Of a stretch of 64,000 nt of DNA, positions 1-9,216 are shown in pieces. A program made the position numbers and the translations under genes. The stretch covers positions 10,145 through 74,144 of the forward strand of contig JAFAAN010000043.1 of assembly GCA_023426545.1 (NCBI GenBank). Reading direction: 5' to 3'. The notes beneath the pieces are model-generated. The model had not been told where the DNA came from. It worked only from the letters and a program-made list of their open reading frames with translations, and made no database searches. Position 1 is the first letter of the stretch. Each line of letters begins with the position of its first letter. Source of the DNA: Pseudomonadota bacterium (GTDB lineage Bacteria > Myxococcota > Myxococcia > Myxococcales > Myxococcaceae).

Positions 1-99
1 GCCTGTCGCGCGCCACTCCTGGAACTGCTCGATGTCGAGGTCGTCCCCTTCTACCGTGAGCTTGCCCAGGTGCAGTTGGACGCGCTCGAAGGGCTGTAG
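1..99 (+). CDS. DUSAM-domain (DUF2379-type) protein, 3' end only
   Basis: Only the last 32 codons lie in the window; the frame opens at base 1 and stops with TAG at 97-99. The visible tail reads ...LLDVEVVPFYRELAQVQL..., which closely matches the C-terminus of the complete gene on the minus strand at 45253-45630 (AVEVVPLYREIAEGQL). The two are paralogues of a small family that, as far as I know, is largely restricted to myxobacteria (DUSAM domain). The function of the family is unknown. The family call comes from the shared tail and is fairly secure; nothing can be said about the missing N-terminus. Confidence 0.7.
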   Translation, partial: ACRAPLLELLDVEVVPFYRELAQVQLDALEGL

Positions 100-299
100 C
101 GGCCACAGGGCGCGCATTGGGGCCTTTTCCGGGGTGTTGCCCAGGGGACAGGGGCCAGGGGGCGCTGCCTGCCCGGCCGCCGCCGGGCACCCGAGAGAGG
201 GCCCGGCGGGGCCGGCGGGGACGCTCTCACCTTGAGTGCGCTGTTCCTCCCTGGTATCCGCAGTGCCCCCTCACTCCGCCTCGAAGCAGGAAGACCCAG

Positions 300-1979
<1,680 letters not shown>

Positions 1980-1986
1980 GCCGCCG

Positions 1987-2011
1987 CGGCGCCCTCCTTT
2001 GGGGGGCGCCG
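1987..2011. terminator. Hairpin terminator between ettA and the M15 peptidase gene
   Basis: CGGCGCCCTCC pairs with GGGGGGCGCCG across a TTT loop, giving an 11-bp stem with one wobble eight bases after the ettA stop. There is no clean U-tract, as is usual in this GC-rich background. It sits between two convergent genes and could serve both. Confidence 0.6.
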
Positions 2012-2053
2012 TCCCGGCCCGTAGGAACGGCGGCGGACGTTCGCGTCAGGGCC

Positions 2054-2962
2054 TCAGCGCCGGAACTCCCAGTGCCAGGGCTCGGACGGGACGGTGCGCA
2101 CGAAGCCGAAGTTCTTCGCGTTGTTGGCCAGCCACCGGTACGTCGACGTGCCCGTGCCACCCACGTTGATGTCCACGGCGATGCCGCCCTGGTGATTGGA
2201 GTAGCCGGGCTTCGCGGCGAGGTTGCCCGTGCCGTTCTGGTAGGCCCGGTAGAGCGCCTGCTGCTCCGCCATGCTGCGGAAGCCGCTGTTCACCTTCAGG
2301 GTGATGCCCTGGGCGCGCGCCGCCGCGTACATGCGGTTGAACGCCGCCGCCGCGTCCGAGCGCATCTCCTTCCCATTCGGGACGGAGGCGAGCGTGATCT
2401 GCCGCGGCTGCCCGTTCACGTAGCCGGTGACGGCCCGGCCGCCGCCGCCCGTGCTCGGGGTGCTGACGGGGCCCTTCACGTTGATGCCCAGCTTGTCCCA
2501 CGTCTTGGGGCCGACGATGCCGTCCGCCACCAGGCCACGGGACTGCTGGAAGGCCTTCACCGCTGACTGCGTCTTGGCCCCGAACACGCCGTCCGCCGTG
2601 CCCGACTTGAAGCCCAGCACGTTGAGCCGCGCCTGGAGCGCGCGCACGGGCTCGCCCCGCGCGCCCTGGCGCAGCGTGGGGCCCGAACCTCCCGAGCTGC
2701 CCACCGTGTTGAGGGCGCTCCACGTCTTGGGGCCGACGATGCCGTCGCTCTGGAGCCCGCGCGCCCGCTGGAAGGACTTCACCGCCGCCAGCGTCTTGGC
2801 CCCGAACACGCCGTCCGCCGCGCCCGGGTTGAATCCGGCCGCCTTGAGCTTGTTCTGGAGCGTCGTCACGGCCGCGCCGCGTGCTCCCTGGCGCAGCGTG
2901 GGCGAGGCAGTACGGGACGCGCTGCTGGACGCAGCCACGGAGGTGCGGGCAATGGCTACCAT
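2054..2962 (-). CDS. Peptidoglycan-binding M15-type peptidase (D-Ala-D-Ala carboxypeptidase / endolysin-like)
   Basis: 302 aa. Two PG_binding_1 repeats (about residues 23-80 and 95-150, each with TLRQGARG...V..LQ...GVFGAKT and IVGPKTW) precede a VanY/M15 domain at the C-terminus. The zinc-peptidase motifs are visible: SGFRS, SNHQGGIAVDI (H and D ligands) and EPWHWEF (H ligand). The family cleaves D-Ala-containing peptide bonds in cell wall. No classical signal peptide is visible, only an Ala/Ser-rich N-terminus, so export may be lytic or by another route, as for phage endolysins. ATG at 2962 was chosen over the longer reading because AAGGGAAG sits upstream. A role in wall remodelling or in predation is inference. 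Confidence 0.88.
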   Translation of the reverse strand: MVAIARTSVAASSSASRTASPTLRQGARGAAVTTLQNKLKAAGFNPGAADGVFGAKTLAAVKSFQRARGLQSDGIVGPKTWSALNTVGSSGGSGPTLRQGARGEPVRALQARLNVLGFKSGTADGVFGAKTQSAVKAFQQSRGLVADGIVGPKTWDKLGINVKGPVSTPSTGGGGRAVTGYVNGQPRQITLASVPNGKEMRSDAAAAFNRMYAAARAQGITLKVNSGFRSMAEQQALYRAYQNGTGNLAAKPGYSNHQGGIAVDINVGGTGTSTYRWLANNAKNFGFVRTVPSEPWHWEFRR

Positions 2963-3315
2963 GGGGGGCTCTTCCCTTGAAGAAGAATGGTGTTGGACCC
3001 ATTTTCCCAACCGCTCCAGGAAAGTTGCCTCGGATTGCGTCAAAAACGTGTGTCATTGTGTCATGGAAAAGTTACGACAAGGTGACAATGGACATGCACT
3101 GTGTGTGTCATTTCTTGTCGTGGAAAACTTCTAGCTGGGTGGAGTCCGCGTCGCTGCCGTCCGGTAGTCAACGGAGGACTGCCCGGATGGCGCGCCCGGC
3201 CAAGACCGCCCTTCTTTTCATCTGATTTGTCATTGCTTGCGCGAGGGGTGGCCGCGCTCTGGCGGCTGTCTGTCCGCGCATGACGCTGTTCGTTCAATCC
3301 GATGAGAGGACGTTC
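2963..3315. promoter_or_regulatory. Divergent intergenic region with direct repeats, upstream of lanA and the M15 gene
   Basis: About 350 bp without a gene, noticeably richer in AT than its surroundings. It contains an imperfect direct repeat of about 26-28 bp at 3048-3073 and 3103-3130 (shared cores GTGTGTCATT and TGGAAAA/TGGAAAACTT). Between them GTGACAATGGACA (3082-3094) is roughly the reverse complement of the first unit. The arrangement is what a regulator-binding region for the divergent genes would look like. No confident -35/-10 or sigma-54 site was found. Confidence 0.4.
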
Positions 3316-3519
3316 ATGGCGAATATGACCGATGCGCGTGTGGATGAGATTCTGGCGGGCTGGCTCTCCGGCTCCGAGGCGGCTCACGGAATGTCGAACC
3401 CGGCGGGGCCGCTGTACGTGGGCGGCGACGCGACGGAGGCCGCGCTGACCGACGAGTCCCTGATGCTCTTCACTGGCTGTAGCTCGTGCACCGCCTCGGG
3501 CACGGCGCACTGCTGCTGA
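3316..3519 (+). CDS. Class II lanthipeptide precursor (LanA)
   Basis: 67 aa, directly upstream of a LanM synthetase. The leader (about residues 1-54) is acidic (MTDARVDEILAGWL..., EAALTDESLMLF) and has no cysteine. The last 13 residues are CSSCTASGTAHCC, with cysteines at 55, 58, 66 and 67 and five Ser/Thr to dehydrate. That contrast of Cys-free acidic leader and Cys/Ser/Thr-rich tail is the hallmark of a lanthipeptide substrate. Cleavage is probably near Gly54, but the site cannot be fixed from sequence. ATG at 3316 follows GAGAGGA at good spacing; an in-frame ATG at 3280 would add 12 residues without a ribosome site. No LanT transporter/protease is adjacent. Confidence 0.88.
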   Translation: MANMTDARVDEILAGWLSGSEAAHGMSNPAGPLYVGGDATEAALTDESLMLFTGCSSCTASGTAHCC

Positions 3520-3531
3520 ACCGACGCAGCA

Positions 3532-3560
3532 TGGCGCCGGAAGCCGCGCTTCCGGCGCCA
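3532..3560 (+). terminator. Perfect 12-bp hairpin between lanA and lanM (attenuator candidate)
   Basis: TGGCGCCGGAAG and CTTCCGGCGCCA are exact inverted complements around CCGCG, starting 12 bases after the lanA stop. A partial terminator here would give much more precursor than synthetase transcript, a common layout in lantibiotic operons. It could also be a 3' stabiliser of the precursor mRNA. Confidence 0.6.
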
Positions 3561-3607
3561 CGTCAGCTCAAGCAACGCGAACGACTCCTCACGACGAGGT
3601 GCAGCGC

Positions 3608-6457
3608 ATGTCCGGGAACCCCGACTCGGGTTGGTTCGAGCGTCCGGTGGTCAGGCTCATCGAGCCGTTTCTTGCCGCGCTGCACGCGCGGCTCGGGCAG
3701 GTGCCGGGGTTGGGGGAGGCCGAGCGGGAGGTCCTGGGCGAAGCCGCGGCGCGGCGGCTCCGCGACACCGCCCAGCTGCGCCTCAATCGCGTGTTCCTGC
3801 TGGAGCTCCACGCCTCCACGCTGACGGGCAGGCTCGACGCGGAGGACGAGCGCGCGCGGTGGACGCAGTTCCTGGAGCTGGCCTGTGTGCCGGACTTCGA
3901 GGCGCATCTGCGCCGCCGCTACCCCACGCTCCACGCGCGGCTGGCGACGCTGTGCCAGCATCAGGTGGATGCGGTGCTCCGGCTCGTGGAGCGCTTCGCC
4001 GCCGACCGGGACGCGCTGGCCGGGTTGCCCGGGCGCCCGCTCGGGGCGCTGCGTGCCATTGCCCTGGGCGCCGGGGACACGCACCTGGGGGGACAGGCCG
4101 TGGCGCGGCTGGAGTTCGACGGGGGGACGGTGATGTACAAGCCCCGCCCGGTCCAGGTGGACGTGGCCCTGGAGGGGCTGCTCTCGGAGGTGCTGGCGGG
4201 CGCGCCCCGGGGCGAGCGCATCCGGGTGCCGCGGGTGCTGGCGCGAGACGGCTATGGCTGGGCCGAGTTCGTCGAGCACCGCTACTGCGACGGCGACGCG
4301 GAGCTGTCGCGCTTCTACCGCAACCTGGGCCACTGGCTCGCGGTGATGCGGCTGGTGGGGGGCACCGACCTCCACTCGGAGAACATCGTGGCGGCGGGCC
4401 CGGTGCCCGTCGTGGTGGACGCGGAGAGCCTCTTCTGTCCGGACCCCGTGGTGCCGGCCTCGGGCCAGGGGCAGGCGGTGGACACCGCGGCGGCGCTCAT
4501 CCGGCGCACGGTGCTGCGCACGGGCATCCTGCCCATCCGCGCGGACGGGCTGGCCCTGGCGGGGCTGGACATCTCCGCCGCCGGCTCCCTGCCGGGACAG
4601 CAGCCGAGGATTCCGGTGCCCATCATCGTGGAGGGGGGCACCAGCGCCGCGCGCATGGGCATGGCGCAGGTGGAGCGCCCGCCCACGAACAACCACCCGA
4701 GCCCGAAGCCCGTGCTGGCGCTGTATTGGGACCAGGTCGTCGCCGGCTTCCGGGACCTCACCGCCACCCTGCAGCGCCGGGGCGCTGGCGTGGCGGCGTT
4801 GCTGGAGCCCTTCACCGGGTGCGTGGTGCGGCGCATCCGCCGGCCCACGCAGGCGTACGCGGAGATCATCCGGATGCTGTGGCACCCCGCCTCACTGCAC
4901 GACGAGGCCGCGGCGATGGCCCGGGGGCGGGACATCCTGCGGCGCAACGCCGAGTCCGCCCCGGGCGCGCCGACGGAGCCCGCGCTCATCGACGGCGAGG
5001 TGCGCGACATGCTCGCGGGCGACGTGCCCGTCTTCACCGTCACCGTGGACGCGGCGCTCCTCCAGCAGCAGCTCGCGGACTGGCGCGCGGCCGACTTTCC
5101 CCTGGAGGAGATGACCATCCAGGGGGCGCTGGTGAGCGCCTACCTCAACGAGCGCGCGCCGCCGCCGCGCCAGCAGCTTCCGCCCACGCCCCACCGCGAG
5201 CAGCTCGACCGCCGCCGCAGGGCCCTGGCCGCGAGCCTGCTGGTGCGCCTGCGCGACCACGCCATCCGGGGCGAGGACGGCACCGTGACGTGGATCAGCC
5301 CCATCCTCGCGGAGCACGGCTGGGCCATCCGGCCGCTCGCCGCCGATGTCTACAGCGGCCAGGGCGGGCTCGCCCTGTGTCTGGCGGAGTACCTGCGCGA
5401 GCGGGAGCGGGGCCGTGTGGACGCGGTGGACGGGCTGGACGCGCTGTATGAGGGGACGCTCGCCGTGCTCCGCGCCACGGAGGACCGCGTCCCCACGCGG
5501 AAGGTGGGCGCCTTCCTGGGGCTGGCCTCGCAGGTGTGGACGTGGAGCTCGCTGTACGCGCTCCGGGGCGAGTCGTGGATGCTGGAGCGCGCCCGGGCCC
5601 GCGCGGCCCTGCTGGAAGAGCGGACCTTCGATGACGACCGCCTGCTGGACATCCTCGACGGCGCGTCCGGCGTGGTGGTGCCCCTGCTCGACCTGGCCGC
5701 GCTGACGCGCGAGGAGCGGTGGCTGGAGGTCGCCGCCAGGGCCGGGCGCCGGCTGGTGGTCACCGCCACGCGCGACGCGGCGGGGGCGCGCTGGGCCACG
5801 TCGATGTTCCCGGAGTCCATTGGCGGCTTCGCCCACGGCGCCACCGGCATGGGCTGGGCGCTGGCGCGGCTGGCGCTGAGCGCCGCGGGCTCCGAGGTGG
5901 AGCGGCGCGAGTGGTTGGACCTGGCGCACGCGGCCTTCGACTTCGAGGAGACGCTCTTCCAGCGCGACGCCGGCAACTGGCGCGACGCGCGTCAGGGCGT
6001 GGGCCAGCGCTTCCTCACCAACTGGTGTCACGGCAGCACGGGCATTGGCCTGGCGGCTTGCGACCTGTATGCGCGCACCGGGGCGCCGCGCCACCTCGAT
6101 GTCGCCCGCCGCGCCGCCGCCGCCGGGCTGCGCGAGGGCTTTGGCTGGAGCCATACGCTCTGCCACGGCGACCTGGGGCTGTGGGAGCTGCTGGAGCGCT
6201 GGCGCCGCGTCGACCCCGAGGCGTCCGGGGCGGACCGCGACGGCTGGGATGCCGCCATCCTCTCCGGCCTGGAGGAGCGCGGCCCGGTGGGGGGTTGGTC
6301 GCGGGACGCCTTCACCCCCGGGCTGATGCCGGGAGTGGGCGGCATCCTCCACCTCCTGATGGAGATGCACCCTGAAAGCCATCTCGCCACGCCCCTGTTG
6401 TTGGAGGGACCGCCGGAGGCCGCCGGGCTCCTGGCGGGCCGCTCGGCGGCCGGGTAG
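3608..6457 (+). CDS. lanM: Class II lanthipeptide synthetase LanM
   Basis: 949 aa, the normal size for LanM. The N-terminal half is the DUF4135 dehydratase: VMYKPRP near 175-181, GGTDLHSEN (252-259) and VVDAESLF. It phosphorylates and eliminates Ser/Thr of the precursor. The C-terminal half (from about 590) is a LanC-like cyclase with the zinc ligands in NWCHG (Cys807) and LCHGD (Cys852, His853), which adds Cys thiols to the dehydro residues. It is cytoplasmic. ATG at 3608 has GAGGTG upstream; GTG at 3599 is the alternative. The next gene is an unrelated HtpX-like protease, so export and leader removal must be encoded elsewhere or use that protease; the latter is speculation. Confidence 0.95.
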   Translation: MSGNPDSGWFERPVVRLIEPFLAALHARLGQVPGLGEAEREVLGEAAARRLRDTAQLRLNRVFLLELHASTLTGRLDAEDERARWTQFLELACVPDFEAHLRRRYPTLHARLATLCQHQVDAVLRLVERFAADRDALAGLPGRPLGALRAIALGAGDTHLGGQAVARLEFDGGTVMYKPRPVQVDVALEGLLSEVLAGAPRGERIRVPRVLARDGYGWAEFVEHRYCDGDAELSRFYRNLGHWLAVMRLVGGTDLHSENIVAAGPVPVVVDAESLFCPDPVVPASGQGQAVDTAAALIRRTVLRTGILPIRADGLALAGLDISAAGSLPGQQPRIPVPIIVEGGTSAARMGMAQVERPPTNNHPSPKPVLALYWDQVVAGFRDLTATLQRRGAGVAALLEPFTGCVVRRIRRPTQAYAEIIRMLWHPASLHDEAAAMARGRDILRRNAESAPGAPTEPALIDGEVRDMLAGDVPVFTVTVDAALLQQQLADWRAADFPLEEMTIQGALVSAYLNERAPPPRQQLPPTPHREQLDRRRRALAASLLVRLRDHAIRGEDGTVTWISPILAEHGWAIRPLAADVYSGQGGLALCLAEYLRERERGRVDAVDGLDALYEGTLAVLRATEDRVPTRKVGAFLGLASQVWTWSSLYALRGESWMLERARARAALLEERTFDDDRLLDILDGASGVVVPLLDLAALTREERWLEVAARAGRRLVVTATRDAAGARWATSMFPESIGGFAHGATGMGWALARLALSAAGSEVERREWLDLAHAAFDFEETLFQRDAGNWRDARQGVGQRFLTNWCHGSTGIGLAACDLYARTGAPRHLDVARRAAAAGLREGFGWSHTLCHGDLGLWELLERWRRVDPEASGADRDGWDAAILSGLEERGPVGGWSRDAFTPGLMPGVGGILHLLMEMHPESHLATPLLLEGPPEAAGLLAGRSAAG

Positions 6458-6621
6458 GCCGTTTCATAGAAAAAATCGAAGACTCCCGAAGAAACAACCT
6501 TGGGAAGTGCCCGCCCGGGACGGTGTTCAAGACGGGCTGGGGCAATAAGCGCGGCGGTCGCTTGCATCCGCTCCGCGCTGCTGAATGTTGTCCCCAAGGT
6601 TTTTTCTAGGGAGAGAGGGTC

Positions 6622-7539
6622 ATGAAGGGGAGTTTCGCCAAGCGCATCACCTTGTTCGTCCTGACCAACCTCGCGGTGGTCGCGATGCTGGCCGTCGTCG
6701 GACGGCTCATCGGAGTGGAGAACCTGCTGGCCCGCCAGGGCGTGGGACTGAACCTGCCTGGGCTGCTCATCATGGCGGCGGTGATGGGCTTCGGCGGCTC
6801 CATCATCTCGCTGCTCCTGTCCAAGCCGATGGCGAAGTGGAGCACGGGGGCGCAGGTCATCCAGTCGCCGCGCTCGGAGGCCGAGCTGTGGCTGGTGGAG
6901 ACGGTGCGCCGGCTCGCGCGGGACGCGGGCATCGGCATGCCGGAGGTGGCCGTCTACGACAGCCCGGACATGAACGCCTTCGCCACGGGCGCCAACCGCA
7001 ACAGCGCGCTGGTGGCGGTGTCCACCGGCCTGCTGCACGGCATGCGGCGGGACGAGGTGGAGGCGGTGCTCGGCCACGAGGTGGCCCACGTGGCCAACGG
7101 CGACATGGTGACGCTCTCCCTGCTACAGGGCGTGCTCAACACCTTCGTCATCTTCCTGAGCCGCGTGGTGGGCTTCTTCGTGGACCGCTTCCTCAGCCGC
7201 TCCGAGGACGGCGAGGAGAGCGGCGGCGCGGGGCCGGCCTACTTCCTCACCAGCCTGGTGCTCCAGATTGTGTTTGGCATTGGCGCCAGCCTCATCGTGG
7301 CCTGGTACAGCCGTCGCCGGGAGTTCCGCGCGGATGACGGGGGCGCCCAGTTGGTGGACCCGAGGGCCATGGCGCGCGCGCTGGACCGGCTGCGGATGCA
7401 GCAGGGGGAGCCCGCCATGCTGCCGGCCAACATGCAGGCGTTTGGCATTCGCGGCGGCGGGATGATGGCCCTCTTCGCCAGCCACCCGCCGCTCGAGCTG
7501 CGCATCCAGCGTCTGGTGGACGGAAGCTGGGCGCGCTGA
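6622..7539 (+). CDS. htpX: HtpX-family membrane zinc metalloprotease (M48)
   Basis: 305 aa. Two hydrophobic helices at the N-terminus (about 10-30 and 45-68) precede the cytosolic catalytic domain with HEVAHVANGD (His152, Glu153, His156). Another hydrophobic region follows (about 170-190, 210-230), then RRREFRADDGGA with the third zinc ligand Glu, and the conserved ASHPP near the end. HtpX removes damaged inner-membrane proteins together with FtsH. GGGAGAGAGGG lies just upstream of the ATG. It follows lanM by 164 bp and probably has its own promoter. Confidence 0.93.
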   Translation: MKGSFAKRITLFVLTNLAVVAMLAVVGRLIGVENLLARQGVGLNLPGLLIMAAVMGFGGSIISLLLSKPMAKWSTGAQVIQSPRSEAELWLVETVRRLARDAGIGMPEVAVYDSPDMNAFATGANRNSALVAVSTGLLHGMRRDEVEAVLGHEVAHVANGDMVTLSLLQGVLNTFVIFLSRVVGFFVDRFLSRSEDGEESGGAGPAYFLTSLVLQIVFGIGASLIVAWYSRRREFRADDGGAQLVDPRAMARALDRLRMQQGEPAMLPANMQAFGIRGGGMMALFASHPPLELRIQRLVDGSWAR

Positions 7540-7620
7540 GGCCCGGCGGGGCTCCCGGCCCGGCGCATGTCACGAGCGGGTGACGTGTGCCGGGCCTTTC
7601 CGTGACACGGCGAAGGGGCC

Positions 7621-7691
7621 TGTGACGGTGTGGCAACAACGGGGGCCGCTGCGTTGCGGCCGTGCACCCCGTCCTGTAACGGGAGTGCAAC
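7621..7691 (+). promoter_or_regulatory. Candidate Pho-box-like repeats upstream of the porin
   Basis: TGTGAC (7621) with GGCAAC (7632), and TGTAAC (7675) with TGCAAC (7686), each pair 11 bp apart, the spacing of PhoB-type half-sites. The downstream gene belongs to the phosphate-porin family, which makes the match worth noting. The half-sites are degenerate and the call is weak. Confidence 0.3.
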
Positions 7692-7739
7692 CTCGAGCCC
7701 GGAAGCGCTTGCGCGCTCCGCTGGCAGTTTCGCGCCTTC

Positions 7740-9074
7740 ATGACCTCCATCGCTTCGCTCCGCGCCGCTCTCCAGGTGCTGCTGTCCGGCACCGCGTTGC
7801 TGCTCACTCCGCTGGCCCATGCCCAGCAGGAAGAGGCCGCCCCTGCCTCCTCGGATGAGGTGCCTCCCGCCGCCGAGCCGGCGCCGACGCCCGTGCCGGA
7901 GCCCGCGCGGCCCGAGAAGCCCGCGCAGCCCGAGGGCGAGAAGAAGGCGAAGGCGTGGTACGAGCGCATCCACCTCCGTGGCTACTCGCAGTTCCGCTAC
8001 AACCGGCTCCCCAGCTTCCGGGTGAATGACGAGCTGGTCAACGACCAGGGCGACCGCTTCCTCGGCAAGAACAACGGCTTTGGCATCCGCCGCGCGCGCA
8101 TCGTCCTGTATGGCGATGTCCATGACCGGGTGTCCATCTACCTCCAGCCCGACTTCGCCTCGGTCATCGGTGACCAGTACAACGTCACCCTCATGCGGGA
8201 CTGGTACGCGGACATCTTCCTGGACGCGAAGAAGGAGTTCCGCCTGCGCGTGGGGCAGTCGAAGGTGCCCTTCGGCTTCGAGAACCTCCAGTCCAGCCAG
8301 AACCGCCTCGCGCTGGACCGCAACGACGCCATCAACAGCGCGTTGAAGGACGAGCGCGACCTGGGCGTGTTCTTCTACTGGGCGCCCGACGAAATCCGGA
8401 AGCGCTTCAAGTACCTCGTGGACAGCAACCTGAAGGGCTCGGGCGACTACGGCGTGGTCGGCCTCGGTGTCTTCAACGGCCAGACGGCCAACCGCGCCGA
8501 GCGCAACGACACCCCGCATGGGGTCGTTCGCTTCACGTGGCCCTTCCTGCTCGGCTCGCAGTACGTGGAGGCGGGCGTGGGCGGCTACTACGGCCGCTTC
8601 AACCTCAGCGCGTCGCCGCGCGACGGGGCGCCCTATGCGCTCGCGCGCGGCGCCGACCTGGTGGACGCCCGCGCCATCGTCAGCCTGGTCATCTACCCGC
8701 AGCCGCTGGGCCTCATGGCCGAGTACAACGTGGGCCGGGGGCCCGCGCTGGGGGAGGGGCCCGTGGAAGGCCTGCTCATCGACAGCCGCCGGCTCCGGGG
8801 AGGCTATGCCCAGCTCATGTACAAGCTGGACGGCGTCCTGGGGGTGTCCCTCATCCCCTACGTGCGCGGCACCCTCTACGAGGGCGGAAAGAAGTTCGAG
8901 GCGAACGCGCCCCGCTATGACGTGCGGGAGCTGGAGATGGGCGCGGAATGGCAGCTCAACAAGGCCCTGGAGCTGACCGGCACCTATCTCATCTCGGACC
9001 GGACCTCGTCGCGCTACCCCTACATCCAGCAGAGGGGGCACGTGACGCGCGTTCAGCTTCAGGTGAATTACTAG
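7740..9074 (+). CDS. Phosphate-selective porin O/P-like outer-membrane porin
   Basis: 444 aa. A clear signal peptide ends at AHA near residue 29. A Pro/Glu-rich periplasmic segment (about 30-75) follows, then a beta-barrel beginning IHLRGYSQFRYN with alternating aromatic strands, containing KVPFGFENLQSSQNR, typical of the OprO/OprP (Porin_O_P) family, and ending VQLQVNY with a terminal aromatic. The family forms anion-, often phosphate- or pyrophosphate-selective channels. Specificity cannot be read from the sequence. The ATG has only a weak ribosome site but gives a perfect signal peptide. A short hairpin follows the stop. Confidence 0.85.
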   Translation: MTSIASLRAALQVLLSGTALLLTPLAHAQQEEAAPASSDEVPPAAEPAPTPVPEPARPEKPAQPEGEKKAKAWYERIHLRGYSQFRYNRLPSFRVNDELVNDQGDRFLGKNNGFGIRRARIVLYGDVHDRVSIYLQPDFASVIGDQYNVTLMRDWYADIFLDAKKEFRLRVGQSKVPFGFENLQSSQNRLALDRNDAINSALKDERDLGVFFYWAPDEIRKRFKYLVDSNLKGSGDYGVVGLGVFNGQTANRAERNDTPHGVVRFTWPFLLGSQYVEAGVGGYYGRFNLSASPRDGAPYALARGADLVDARAIVSLVIYPQPLGLMAEYNVGRGPALGEGPVEGLLIDSRRLRGGYAQLMYKLDGVLGVSLIPYVRGTLYEGGKKFEANAPRYDVRELEMGAEWQLNKALELTGTYLISDRTSSRYPYIQQRGHVTRVQLQVNY

Positions 9075-9091
9075 ACGCGTCGCGGCGCGTC
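9074..9091 (+). terminator. Short hairpin after the porin gene
   Basis: GACGCG and CGCGTC flank TCGCGG immediately after the porin stop and are followed by AGGGTTTG. The stem is only 6 bp, so confidence is modest. Confidence 0.4.
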
Positions 9092-9216
9092 AGGGTTTGT
9101 CCAGGCGGATTGGATTAACACACTGTCACTGTTGTTTGGCGGTTTGCGCAACTTTCGGGAGTTGATCGGGAAAACCATGAAGGCGTCTGACTTACTTCGC
9201 CCGCATGGAGCCGACG

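Noticed and set aside
3486..3824. Open frame overlapping lanA and the lanM start
   Set aside because: It overlaps both genes, includes the hairpin, lacks a ribosome site and has shadow composition.
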